Shown here one piece after another: positions 9,464-17,258 of a stretch of 64,000 bases of DNA; position 1 is the first letter of the stretch, and each line of letters begins with the position of its first letter. A program made the position numbers and the translations under genes. Location of the stretch: the IMG/VR virus record IMGVR_UViG_3300046318_000520, positions 1 to 64,000 of that record, one strand, 5' to 3'. This DNA is from a virus. The notes under the pieces are model-generated. The model was not told the origin of the DNA and did no database searches. It saw nothing but the letters and a program-made list of their open reading frames with translations.

Positions 9464-11698
9464 ATGGCAGAATACATTAATGGTACTACAGATATTTTAG
9501 GGGGCTCCGTAATAAGACATACGTTAAACACTACTACCCCCAACCAGGCTGTGATCAGAAAGATCATAGCCGGGAACGGGATATCTATATCCTCAACTGG
9601 AGTAGATCCTGGTACAGGTGATGTTACTATAAGTATTGATACTTCAGGCACGGGTGGATCAACAAGTGGTGGATCAGGAGGTAGTGGTAATAGTGGTACC
9701 CCTACAGCTGTAGGAACAGTCACGGCTGTAAATATGACTGCACCAGAAGGTATGTTTGTTATTGGAGCTCCTATTACCACAGCCGGCACTATTTCACTAA
9801 GACTTTCTAGTGGATATGTTATACCATTATATGATGATGTACAACAAGGTAAGACTGCTTATAGTTGGGGTAATCATGCAAATTATGGTTATGTAACAGG
9901 TAATATTTATACAACAAATGGAACACTTACAAGTAGCAGAAGTATTTTAAGTGGTGGTTTTACATTGACTATTAATCCTATAACAACCTTTTCTGGTTCT
10001 GTTACAGCATCAGCTAGTTTAGGGATTGGTCATAAATTTACTCCTACTATATCGGCTTCAGCAAATAATGATATATTAGTAGGTTTAGATATTTTACCAA
10101 CATTCACAGCAAATGGTTTTACACCTATTTATACTTATGGCACAAGAACTAAAAGTCTTTGGATAAATCATACTAGTTGGAATAGTGCTAATACAACTCC
10201 TGCTTTACATATAGGAGATACAGCCTCTACAATTTTTCAAATTCAACCTGGTGCAAGTAACTCTACTACATTATTTTTAAGAGGTAACAATCCTTTATTA
10301 TTTAATTGGTATTTACAAATTATAGCAGATTATAATGCAACAATTCAAACAGGTCCCTATGTAGAAAACATGTATTTTAAAATGGGTAGCACTACAGCTA
10401 TGACCATTAAAAGTTCGGGTAATGTTATTATAGGTACTGGCGTTACAGATACAACTTACAAAGTAGATGTTCAAGGTAATATTTCAGCAAAGATGCCATC
10501 ATACGCTTCAACTGGATTTAGATTATTAAATTCTGACTTAACCGTAGACTGGCAATTTACTAGCAATGGTAACAATAGCACAAATGGTAGACCATTTTTA
10601 CTTGTACCAAGATGGGGAGCTGGGACTCCAATACAAATAGGAAATATTGAACAGCTTGGGAATAATGCAAACTACGCAATAATGATTGGTGGTGGTATTT
10701 CAAATGGTTCATATTTAAGTAATAAGTCTATAAGGATTGGATATAATTCAAATGCAACAATAGGTGTAGGTTCTATAGTAATAGGAACTGGGAATGCACA
10801 AGGTAATTATAGTATTTCATTGTCAAGTGAACAGTATGGTGTACCTAGAGGTAATGTACCAAATAACAATTCATTTGTTATAGGTTCTACACATGAATCA
10901 ACAACTACAAATAATAATCAAGGGATATTAAATGCAACAGAAGTTTATATAGGTAGACCTGCAAGAAGCTTATCGTTTACTGGTGATACGTATCAAGGAA
11001 CTGCTACATCAATTAATGGTAATGGAGGATATGGATTTACAGATGCAACAGGTGGTGACTTGAGAATAAATGGCGGTATAGGTCTTGGTTCTGGTACTCC
11101 GGGAGATGTCATCATAGGTACTGCTACTCCAACTACTACAGGGACTACCCTACAAACATTAATAGATAGAGTCTGGATAAAGGGTGGAGGAACAAATGTA
11201 GGAATAGGAGCATCTCCTAATGTAATAAATTCATTAGAGATTAGTAAATCTAATCAATGGTCTGGAGCTTTTATAGGCAACATGGGAGGAGTAAGAATTC
11301 CGTCTGTTGCTTATGGTATTCATCTTGGATGGAACTATGCTACATCTGGTGATGCTAACATATTATGGGGCACAGGAGAAGGACTTTATCCATACCTGAC
11401 ATTTAGTTCTTGGGATGGAACAAATAAGGTAGATAGGATGGTGCTGTCTGATAGCGGTAAACTAACACTAAAACAATACTTAACTACTGCATCATTTACT
11501 GGTACTCCTGTTGGATATATTGCTTTTGATAGTACTGGCGGACTAATAACAGTACCAGTACCTTCTAATGTTGTATCTAGTATGAGATTTACCCCTACAA
11601 CTACACCGGTTTCTCCGTCAGCTGGTGATGTATATTATGATAGCAGTACAAACAAATTGAGATGTTATAATGGTACTACATGGAATGATCTATTCTAA
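9464..11698 (+). CDS. Large tail fibre protein sharing an N-terminal module with the 6170-6802 gene
   Basis: 744 residues. Residues 1-60 are the same attachment module as in the 210-residue fibre (GGSVIRHTLNTT, AVIRKII, SISSTGVDPGTGDVTI). A Gly/Ser linker (GGSTSGGSGGSGNSG, ~66-80) follows, then a YSWGNHANYGYVTG motif typical of fibre shafts. The middle consists of beta-helix-like sequence with weak repeats of the type IGxGNAxGNY. The extreme C-terminus is a PVSPSAGDVYYDSSTNKL module of the kind also seen at the N-terminus of the 1,291-residue fibre. This looks like a second long receptor-binding fibre. It is the last gene of the fibre cassette; a control region follows. No enzyme motif was found in the central part. 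Confidence 0.8.
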   Translation: MAEYINGTTDILGGSVIRHTLNTTTPNQAVIRKIIAGNGISISSTGVDPGTGDVTISIDTSGTGGSTSGGSGGSGNSGTPTAVGTVTAVNMTAPEGMFVIGAPITTAGTISLRLSSGYVIPLYDDVQQGKTAYSWGNHANYGYVTGNIYTTNGTLTSSRSILSGGFTLTINPITTFSGSVTASASLGIGHKFTPTISASANNDILVGLDILPTFTANGFTPIYTYGTRTKSLWINHTSWNSANTTPALHIGDTASTIFQIQPGASNSTTLFLRGNNPLLFNWYLQIIADYNATIQTGPYVENMYFKMGSTTAMTIKSSGNVIIGTGVTDTTYKVDVQGNISAKMPSYASTGFRLLNSDLTVDWQFTSNGNNSTNGRPFLLVPRWGAGTPIQIGNIEQLGNNANYAIMIGGGISNGSYLSNKSIRIGYNSNATIGVGSIVIGTGNAQGNYSISLSSEQYGVPRGNVPNNNSFVIGSTHESTTTNNNQGILNATEVYIGRPARSLSFTGDTYQGTATSINGNGGYGFTDATGGDLRINGGIGLGSGTPGDVIIGTATPTTTGTTLQTLIDRVWIKGGGTNVGIGASPNVINSLEISKSNQWSGAFIGNMGGVRIPSVAYGIHLGWNYATSGDANILWGTGEGLYPYLTFSSWDGTNKVDRMVLSDSGKLTLKQYLTTASFTGTPVGYIAFDSTGGLITVPVPSNVVSSMRFTPTTTPVSPSAGDVYYDSSTNKLRCYNGTTWNDLF

Positions 11699-11730
11699 GC
11701 ATAGTTAATGTTAATAAAAGGTGGATATGC

Positions 11731-11768
11731 TCTACATTTATTTTCTACAATATGTTATCTTTGTAGAA
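11731..11768 (+). promoter_or_regulatory. Putative promoter with inverted TTCTACAA/TTGTAGAA repeat
   Basis: The 89-bp gap between the last fibre gene and the next gene holds TCTACA at 11731-11736 and a perfect 8-bp inverted repeat: TTCTACAA at 11743-11750 and TTGTAGAA at 11761-11768, separated by 10 bases. The right half overlaps TATCTTTG, an exact match to the Bacteroidota -7 box TAnnTTTG. The start codon is 20 bases downstream. It could be a promoter, an operator, or both. The same hexamer recurs in the control regions at 12.35, 17.16 and 60.6 kb. No strong terminator was found in this gap. Confidence 0.5.
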
Positions 11769-11787
11769 GTTTAAACTAACCTCACGT

Positions 11788-12282
11788 ATGAATAAAACAA
11801 CACTAACCCTGGGTGAAATTTATGCCCTTGAATCAGAAGTGTCTGGTTCTGTAAATCAGCAGACTGGTGAAAAAACTTTAAAAGGACTTCTTTCTCAGCA
11901 GATTTCCTTACTACAAAAATATTGGCTTACGGATCTAGCTGAAGACTTGGCTAAGCACAAAAAAAATGTTGATAATCTGCGTAATGAGCTGATTCAAAAA
12001 CACGGAGAGCCTGTACAAGATGGTGGCATATCTATTTTGGTATCTATTGATAAGCTGGATGAAGAAGGTACGCCGGTGTTAAATGAAGAAGGCAAGCCTG
12101 TAAAGGTGCTTAATCCTAAGTTCCAAGAGTTCAACAATGAGATGGAAAAACTCTTTGCTGAAACCAATGAAATAGAACATTATCCTTTTAAAATAGAAGA
12201 CTTTGATTTTAAAACAGATGAGTCATACTCAGTGTTTTTTAAACTTATGAAACCTAAGAAAGAAGCTGAGCAATCTAAATAA
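11788..12282 (+). CDS. Uncharacterised coiled-coil-like protein
   Basis: 164 acidic, charged residues with long helical stretches (residues ~38-70 with a Leu/Asn/Lys/Glu pattern, and ~125-160). A short beta-hairpin-like piece near 85-110 contains LDEEGTPVLNEEGKPVKVL. Its composition is very different from the flanking Thr/Gly-rich fibre and surface proteins. It has its own promoter-like region upstream and a strong terminator 29 bases downstream, so it is probably a single-gene transcript. That isolation, and its position between two structural cassettes, would suit an assembly chaperone or scaffold-like factor, but no family is recognised. Confidence 0.65.
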   Translation: MNKTTLTLGEIYALESEVSGSVNQQTGEKTLKGLLSQQISLLQKYWLTDLAEDLAKHKKNVDNLRNELIQKHGEPVQDGGISILVSIDKLDEEGTPVLNEEGKPVKVLNPKFQEFNNEMEKLFAETNEIEHYPFKIEDFDFKTDESYSVFFKLMKPKKEAEQSK

Positions 12283-12310
12283 TTGCTTTTTGCGAGTCAT
12301 ACAGTGTTTT

Positions 12311-12341
12311 CCCCCTGGGCTTTTGCTTGGGGGTTTTTTTT
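12311..12341 (+). terminator. Rho-independent terminator
   Basis: A CCCCC arm at 12311-12315 pairs with GGGGG around 12329-12333, with a short inner stem and a TTTT loop, followed by eight T residues. It closes the transcript of the 164-residue gene and separates it from the Cys-rich cassette. Confidence 0.85.
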
Positions 12342-12350
12342 GGAAAAAAG

Positions 12351-12405
12351 TGTAGAATTTCTTATATTATATTGTAGACCTATCTTTTAGGAATAACTCT
12401 CTACA
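12351..12405 (+). promoter_or_regulatory. Putative promoter with TGTAGA repeats
   Basis: TGTAGA occurs at 12351-12356 and 12373-12378, and TCTACA at 12400-12405. The central part, TTATATTATATTGTAGACC from 12362, is almost identical to a site directly upstream of the gene at 35866. It lies between a terminator and the Cys-rich surface gene cassette, exactly where a new transcript must start. The distance from the second TGTAGA to the ATG is 48 bases. Confidence 0.6.
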
Positions 12406-12420
12406 AGTAATCCAAGCCCT

Positions 12421-13638
12421 ATGCTACCAATATCTTCCAATACTGCTGACCAGGGGTGTTCCCCAGTCTCTTCTAATTGTGTAATTTGGCAGGGTCCTAA
12501 CCTGTCCTGTATTAACCTTTGCAAGGGTGATACAGTATCTGACGTAGTTTATAAATTAGCTACGGAAGTATGCGCTCTTTCAGATAGCTTCGGGCTGACA
12601 GACTTGAATCTATCCCAGCTTGTGCAAGTCTGTACTACAACCGTAGAGCCAGCCAAAACCCTGGCAGCAGTATTGGATCTTTTGATTGACAAGGTGGTAT
12701 GCCTGGCTGATCTTGTAGATGCCATTGTACCAGGTGGTGCTACTTACACAGAACCTACGCTTAACCTTCCGGCATGCCTTCAGTACACCAATGCCCAGGG
12801 ACAGACCGTCACCCAGCTTATACACAACCAGTATTCCTTAACACTAGCCACCAAGATCTGTGAACTTAAAACTACAGTAGATCTTCATACTTCACAAATT
12901 GCCGGAGTTAGTGCAAGGGTAAGTGTTTTAGAAGCAAAGACTAATACTACATTACCCACACTTGCTGTACAGTGTCTTAACGGCAGTGCTACGGCACTTG
13001 ACCTGGATGATGCACTGGATGTAGTGGCAGACGAACTGTGTGCCCTTAAAGGTGTACTTGGTACAAACACAGCCATAACAACAGCAGCTGCCAAGCAGTG
13101 TGCCAGTTTAAGCAGTCTTCCTGCACTTAGTTCTACTGGAACAATGAGCAGTATTGCAGGCTGGAAACCTACCGTGACAACACTCTCTGATTCTATCTTT
13201 AATCTGTGGCTTACTATATGTGATATGAGAGGAGCCATGGCCACCCTTAAAAACTGTTGTGGAACATTGGATTGCAGTTCTGTTATAATAGATTTTGCAG
13301 CTTCAGCAAACTCAAACAGGGATCAAATTACGTTGAACTTTGCCGGTCTTACTACTATTCCTGTTACCCTTAGTGAATGCAGCCAGCAAGGAAGTAAACT
13401 TACTATTACAGATGGTAATAACAAAGAGTATGTAACCTATATTCAGGTGGTATCAAATAAGAACGGAAGTGTTGCTGTATCACTTGCTGGATCAGGTCTT
13501 AACACAGCCCTTAACTATACTGTAAAACTTGAGCCTTGTGTTAAAAACACTGAAGGTAAAACATGTGAAAAGGTAATTAGTAAATCACTCTTTGCACCAT
13601 GTACCAATATTACAATAGGCAGCGCAACAATATCATAA
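12421..13638 (+). CDS. Cys-rich virion surface protein candidate
   Basis: 405 residues with about twenty cysteines. The N-terminal segment NCVIWQGPNLSCINLCKGD followed by a KLATEVCALSDSFG helix is a pattern shared with the 210-residue protein two genes downstream (NCVKYTGPNLPSLGVISGE). The middle is built from repeated helical segments with the element VCxL or LCAL (for example ADELCALKG), suggesting an elongated, partly coiled-coil trimer. The last ~120 residues look like an immunoglobulin-like beta domain. Such proteins in Bacteroidota phages are probably head or tail surface fibres; function here is inferred. It is the first gene after the terminator/promoter region at 12.3-12.4 kb and begins a five-gene cassette. 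Confidence 0.6.
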   Translation: MLPISSNTADQGCSPVSSNCVIWQGPNLSCINLCKGDTVSDVVYKLATEVCALSDSFGLTDLNLSQLVQVCTTTVEPAKTLAAVLDLLIDKVVCLADLVDAIVPGGATYTEPTLNLPACLQYTNAQGQTVTQLIHNQYSLTLATKICELKTTVDLHTSQIAGVSARVSVLEAKTNTTLPTLAVQCLNGSATALDLDDALDVVADELCALKGVLGTNTAITTAAAKQCASLSSLPALSSTGTMSSIAGWKPTVTTLSDSIFNLWLTICDMRGAMATLKNCCGTLDCSSVIIDFAASANSNRDQITLNFAGLTTIPVTLSECSQQGSKLTITDGNNKEYVTYIQVVSNKNGSVAVSLAGSGLNTALNYTVKLEPCVKNTEGKTCEKVISKSLFAPCTNITIGSATIS

Positions 13639-13646
13639 AATAAACT

Positions 13647-14201
13647 ATGGCATCAGCAACTATAAACTGGACCCCTGGCGGTGGCGGTAACGTAACTACC
13701 CAGGAAGTACAGTACAGAATACAGGGAGCCAGTAACTGGACATCAGCTGTGACCGGGTTATCACCCAGCACAGCTACATATGTAGTTACCGGGCTTGCTG
13801 TAAATACCATTTATGAGTTTAAAGTGGTCAGCAACTGTTCCATAGGTGGCCCTATATCAAGTGGGACACTGACAGACATTGAATGGTTCTGTCCTACAAT
13901 CACGGTTACTCCTACACATAATACAATCACCTATAGTTTTTCTGCCTTAGGTGGATCTATAAGTGCATATTCTGTACAGTTGCTTAGCAATGATCTGAGT
14001 ACTGTAATTCAAACTCTGACTACAGTCAGTGGTGTTTTTAACAGTGTATCTATTGCACCAAGTACCTCTTACAAAGTCAGACTTACACTCACGGCAGGTA
14101 TATTTACAAATGTTTGTACTCCTGTTAGTACAGCAACCACAGCTGCTCCTACTTGTCCTATACCAACGCTTCTTGTAGCAAATCTTGGTCCCGATACTTA
14201 A
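13647..14201 (+). CDS. Fibronectin type III-like surface protein
   Basis: 184 residues. The N-terminal ~80 residues resemble an FN3 domain: ATINWTPGGGG, then VQYRIQGASNWTSA, then TGLSPSTATYVVTGLAVNT and YEFKVVSNC. The second half looks like another Ig/FN3 fold (ITVTPTHNTITYSFSALGG, later SYKVRLTLTAG). There is no signal peptide, as expected for a virion protein. FN3 and Ig-like domains on phage particles usually mediate weak carbohydrate or mucus binding; that role is inferred. It lies 8 bases after the previous stop, in the same transcript as its neighbours. Confidence 0.7.
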   Translation: MASATINWTPGGGGNVTTQEVQYRIQGASNWTSAVTGLSPSTATYVVTGLAVNTIYEFKVVSNCSIGGPISSGTLTDIEWFCPTITVTPTHNTITYSFSALGGSISAYSVQLLSNDLSTVIQTLTTVSGVFNSVSIAPSTSYKVRLTLTAGIFTNVCTPVSTATTAAPTCPIPTLLVANLGPDT

Positions 14202-14220
14202 TCTAATAAATTCTTAAAAC

Positions 14221-14853
14221 ATGGCCTGTAATCCTTGTAATGATTGTCCTCCGGATGTTTCATATACATATCCTGACTGTCCTGCCGGTGAAAGCTGTGA
14301 GGAAATACTGAACGGAAACTGTGTAAAATACACAGGACCCAATCTTCCGTCTTTAGGTGTAATCAGTGGTGAACGTTTAAAAGATGTATTGATTAAACTC
14401 TATAAGGCAATCAATACCACAGTGGCCACTAAGACCTATACCATTATAGTCAGCAGTGCACAGACAAAAACAACTGTAGAATACCTGGATGCTAACGAGG
14501 TGATTGCCTCAGTGAGTGTGAATGCTGATGACTCTACAACAATTTGTGCAATAGAAAATACACCGGTGGTTATGTCTGGTTCTGGGTTCCTTTTAAAAGG
14601 GCCTATTGTATATACCTCTTCTGCAGGTGCCACTTCTGTTGGAACTACTATAACCACAGCTTCTACTACAGGGCTGGTTGTCGGTCAGACAGTGATTGTA
14701 TTTTCAGGAACAGGTGCTTTTGCAGCCAATACCCTGGTAAGCTCTATTACCAATGCTACCACATTTGTGGTATCTGCAACACCAACGACAGCTCTCAGCG
14801 GTACAGCTGCTATTATCAAAGCTTACACTACAGGTTCCGTAACCTGCCCATAA
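14221..14853 (+). CDS. Cys-rich beta-structured surface protein
   Basis: 210 residues. Residues 1-36 are strongly Cys-rich (CNPCNDCPPD, then CPAGESCEEILNGNCV), followed by KYTGPNLPSLGVISGERLKDVLIKLYKAI. The latter resembles the N-terminal region of the 405-residue protein, suggesting a common docking or trimerisation element. The rest is Thr/Ser-rich beta sequence, with a YTSSAGATSVGTTIT segment like those found in virion proteins. No enzyme motif is visible. It is part of the five-gene cassette, with short A/T-rich spacers. Confidence 0.6.
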   Translation: MACNPCNDCPPDVSYTYPDCPAGESCEEILNGNCVKYTGPNLPSLGVISGERLKDVLIKLYKAINTTVATKTYTIIVSSAQTKTTVEYLDANEVIASVSVNADDSTTICAIENTPVVMSGSGFLLKGPIVYTSSAGATSVGTTITTASTTGLVVGQTVIVFSGTGAFAANTLVSSITNATTFVVSATPTTALSGTAAIIKAYTTGSVTCP

Positions 14854-14866
14854 AACCAAATAATCA

Positions 14867-15337
14867 ATGGCTACTTTAACTATTACTTTTTCGTCAGACA
14901 ATAATCCTACCAATGGATATATTGTCAAGTACCGTCAGGTAGGAACTACCCAGTACACAAAGATTGAACAGAATCCTACACGTTCTCCTATTATAATTTC
15001 AGGGCTTGGTTCCGGAGTAACTTATGAAGGAACTATTCAGGGAGATTGTGGTAACGGGCAGTATGGTGCAACCAGTACATTTACTGCAACGGTGGCAGCC
15101 AAGTTTGATATGTCCAGGGATCCTTCCAGTGCAGCCAACGCATGTGGCCTCACTAACTATAACTATACGTTCTATGCTGCTGTTCCTGTACTTATAGTAG
15201 GTTCACAGCTTTACGCAAATGCCGATCTGTCAACAGCTTATACTACAGGCGGATATTTTTCTAACGGCACTAATGTATACCAGGTTAGTTCACTGGGTAC
15301 CGTGCTTTCTGTTGCCACCTGTACTATTATTCCTTAA
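14867..15337 (+). CDS. FN3-like protein with distinctive C-terminal module
   Basis: 156 residues. Residues 1-75 form a short FN3-like domain (YIVKYRQVGTTQYTKIEQNP, then ITISGL-like ISGLGSGVTYEG). Residues ~90-156 are a second module ending with LYANADLSTAYTTGGYF and a VSSLGTVLSVATC tail. I recall similar tails in Bacteroidota phage proteins but have no family name for them. It neighbours another FN3-like gene, 13 bases downstream. A surface or adhesion role is inferred from domains and context. Confidence 0.65.
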   Translation: MATLTITFSSDNNPTNGYIVKYRQVGTTQYTKIEQNPTRSPIIISGLGSGVTYEGTIQGDCGNGQYGATSTFTATVAAKFDMSRDPSSAANACGLTNYNYTFYAAVPVLIVGSQLYANADLSTAYTTGGYFSNGTNVYQVSSLGTVLSVATCTIIP

Positions 15338-15350
15338 AATATTATAAACT

Positions 15351-16643
15351 ATGTCTGGTATAATTACTTGTGGTTGTCCTGTTACTAAAACATTGACGGT
15401 TGCCTTTACAGGTAGCACGCCTGCACCGGCCAGTGGGTACATTGTAAAATGGGCTATTCCTAACGGTGCCTGGAACTATGTTACGCCTAATCCTACCAGC
15501 TCACCCGTAACTATTAACAATGTACCGGCTTGTGAAAACATTAGTGTTGTGGTACAAAGTCAGTGTGATAATTCCCAGGTAAGTTCTGAAGTAACAGCTA
15601 CAGCTACAGGAAATACATTGTATGATTGCGGAGATACTATTACAGGATCTAACACACATAATGGATTATATACCTATACTCCATACATACTGGATGTACG
15701 GGCAGCTACTTCAGAAATTAATTTATCCTATGATGTTATAGATAGACCTAATAGAATAAGGGTTTTTGATGATAATAATAATGAAGTAGCCAATAGTGAT
15801 TGGAGGGGAGTAGCTGCTTATCCTTATACGTGGGGAGCCACTTTGAATACACCCACTACAGGAATAGTTAATTTTACTAAGACAGCTGGTAAATGTTTTT
15901 ACAAGATGGTTGTAGAATCATATACAAACATAAGTACTCAGGACAGCTGGACTGTAAATATTTCTTGTCCTACAACTGTAACACCTGTTACACCTACTAT
16001 TACTTATGAAAGTTGTTCAAACGGATACGGACAATATCGTATTGATGCTCCTGCAGGTACAGTACTAAAGCTATCTCTTTCTGCTACTGATAGTTTAATT
16101 AATAATTCTACTACTGGATCATGTGCCCGTATAGATGGAAATATTACTTCCAGTACAGGACCAACCGCATCTGCTGTTTCTGGTGTTATTGTCTCAAGCG
16201 GTACAGCCACACTTGGTGCAGCCAATGCTCTATTTGTAAGTGTTACAGTTCCTGGTACAGGGTATCTTGTAGTAAATACTACAGTGGATATTAAAAATTC
16301 ACCCATTTCTGAATCTGTATCAGCACTGTTAAAAATATTTGAGGTCAATGGCTCAACAGTTAATATTATGCAAAGTGTTTGTGTTACCTCATCTTCTGCT
16401 ACAGTAAGCTGCGGTGTAAGTACAAACTACCAGTATTCTGCAGTTCAATGTTCAAATGGTTTGACAGTAACAATAGTAACGTCATCTCTGAATACAATTA
16501 ACGCCACCTATAAAGGATCTAACAGTCCGATCAGTGAGTGTTACACTATCCTTACATACTTAGGCTTTACTAACCAAACACCTACACATACATTGTTCAG
16601 TACAGTGTCTGGTTGCGGATCATCACAATGTGTACAGCTTTAA
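15351..16643 (+). CDS. Large FN3/Ig-like surface protein
   Basis: 430 residues. The N-terminal ~85 residues are FN3-like and parallel to the preceding gene: YIVKWAIPNGAWNYVTPNP, then PVTINNVPACENISVVVQSQC. Residues ~95-205 form a beta-sandwich (DCGDTITGSNTHNGLYTYTP, then a WTVNISC end) that looks like a carbohydrate-binding or Ig-like domain. The remaining ~220 residues hold further Cys-containing beta domains. It closes the surface cassette and is followed 43 bases later by a terminator hairpin. The tandem arrangement of FN3 starts in successive genes suggests expansion by duplication. Confidence 0.65.
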   Translation: MSGIITCGCPVTKTLTVAFTGSTPAPASGYIVKWAIPNGAWNYVTPNPTSSPVTINNVPACENISVVVQSQCDNSQVSSEVTATATGNTLYDCGDTITGSNTHNGLYTYTPYILDVRAATSEINLSYDVIDRPNRIRVFDDNNNEVANSDWRGVAAYPYTWGATLNTPTTGIVNFTKTAGKCFYKMVVESYTNISTQDSWTVNISCPTTVTPVTPTITYESCSNGYGQYRIDAPAGTVLKLSLSATDSLINNSTTGSCARIDGNITSSTGPTASAVSGVIVSSGTATLGAANALFVSVTVPGTGYLVVNTTVDIKNSPISESVSALLKIFEVNGSTVNIMQSVCVTSSSATVSCGVSTNYQYSAVQCSNGLTVTIVTSSLNTINATYKGSNSPISECYTILTYLGFTNQTPTHTLFSTVSGCGSSQCVQL

Positions 16644-16685
16644 AATAAAAGTCAGTGGTTTTGTTGGTTTCCACAATGACAAACA

Positions 16686-16724
16686 AAAGCCCCTTAGTTT
16701 CTACTCGGGGGCTATATTTTTTTA
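16686..16724 (+). terminator. Rho-independent terminator
   Basis: AGCCCC at 16688-16693 pairs with GGGGCT at 16708-16713, followed by ATA and a run of seven T residues. It ends the surface-protein transcript just before the HNH gene. Confidence 0.8.
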
Positions 16725-16739
16725 CATAACATAATAACT

Positions 16740-17144
16740 ATGATTGAAAATTTATTTAACTACATCATTGACTCTAGTGGAGTGATTCAAAACAAAACTA
16801 CTGGCAAGATTCTTAAAGCTCACCTGTTAAAAGGTTATCCAACAATAAGTTTACGAGACCAAGAAGGAAAGAAAAAAAACTATCTAGTTCACAGACTTGT
16901 AGCAATGACCTACATACCTAATCCAGATAACAAACCTTTTGTGAACCACTTAGATGGAGATACTACAAACTTTAAAGTAGATAATCTTGAATGGTGCACG
17001 CAGAAAGAAAACATATATCATTCTAGAAATTTAACTGGAAACGGTTCAGTTATTTCAAAAAAGAAGTTACTGGAACTATACAGTGAAAATCCTGAACTGA
17101 CTCTTGAAGCTTTTATCAAAGTGGTTACAGAAAACTGCAACTAA
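16740..17144 (+). CDS. Free-standing HNH endonuclease (homing type)
   Basis: 134 residues. An N-terminal NUMOD-like part (residues 1-50, YIIDSSGVIQNKTTGKIL) leads into the HNH core: VHRLVAMTYIPNPDN (His51), VNHLDGD (His70) and VDNLEWCTQKEN (Asn82, Glu84, Trp85). This is the usual architecture of phage homing HNH nucleases that make a nick or double-strand break in an allele lacking the gene. It is not inside an intron: the flanking genes are intact and lie on either side of terminator and promoter sequence. The C-terminus is short (~40 residues), so a specific DNA-recognition domain is limited. Confidence 0.85.
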   Translation: MIENLFNYIIDSSGVIQNKTTGKILKAHLLKGYPTISLRDQEGKKKNYLVHRLVAMTYIPNPDNKPFVNHLDGDTTNFKVDNLEWCTQKENIYHSRNLTGNGSVISKKKLLELYSENPELTLEAFIKVVTENCN

Positions 17145-17152
17145 AAAATTCT

Positions 17153-17206
17153 ATATTTTTGTAGAACTGTTAATAGAATGTGTACAAATGTAGAACTACA
17201 TCTACA
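17153..17206 (+). promoter_or_regulatory. Putative promoter/operator region
   Basis: This 114-bp gap contains TATTTTTG (matching TAnnTTTG) running into TGTAGA at 17160-17165. A second TGTAGA at 17189-17194 forms an inverted repeat with TCTACA at 17201-17206 (6-bp spacer). It lies upstream of the block that begins with the metallophosphoesterase and the tail/connector genes, so it is a likely start of that transcript. Confidence 0.5.
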
Positions 17207-17258
17207 ATATAAACTAACTTCACCCTCCATATACTCTTCTGTACCAAATAAATAACCT

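Noticed and set aside
16740-17144. Group I intron carrying the HNH gene
   Set aside because: The flanking genes are complete and are separated from it by a terminator and promoter region; no split gene is evident.
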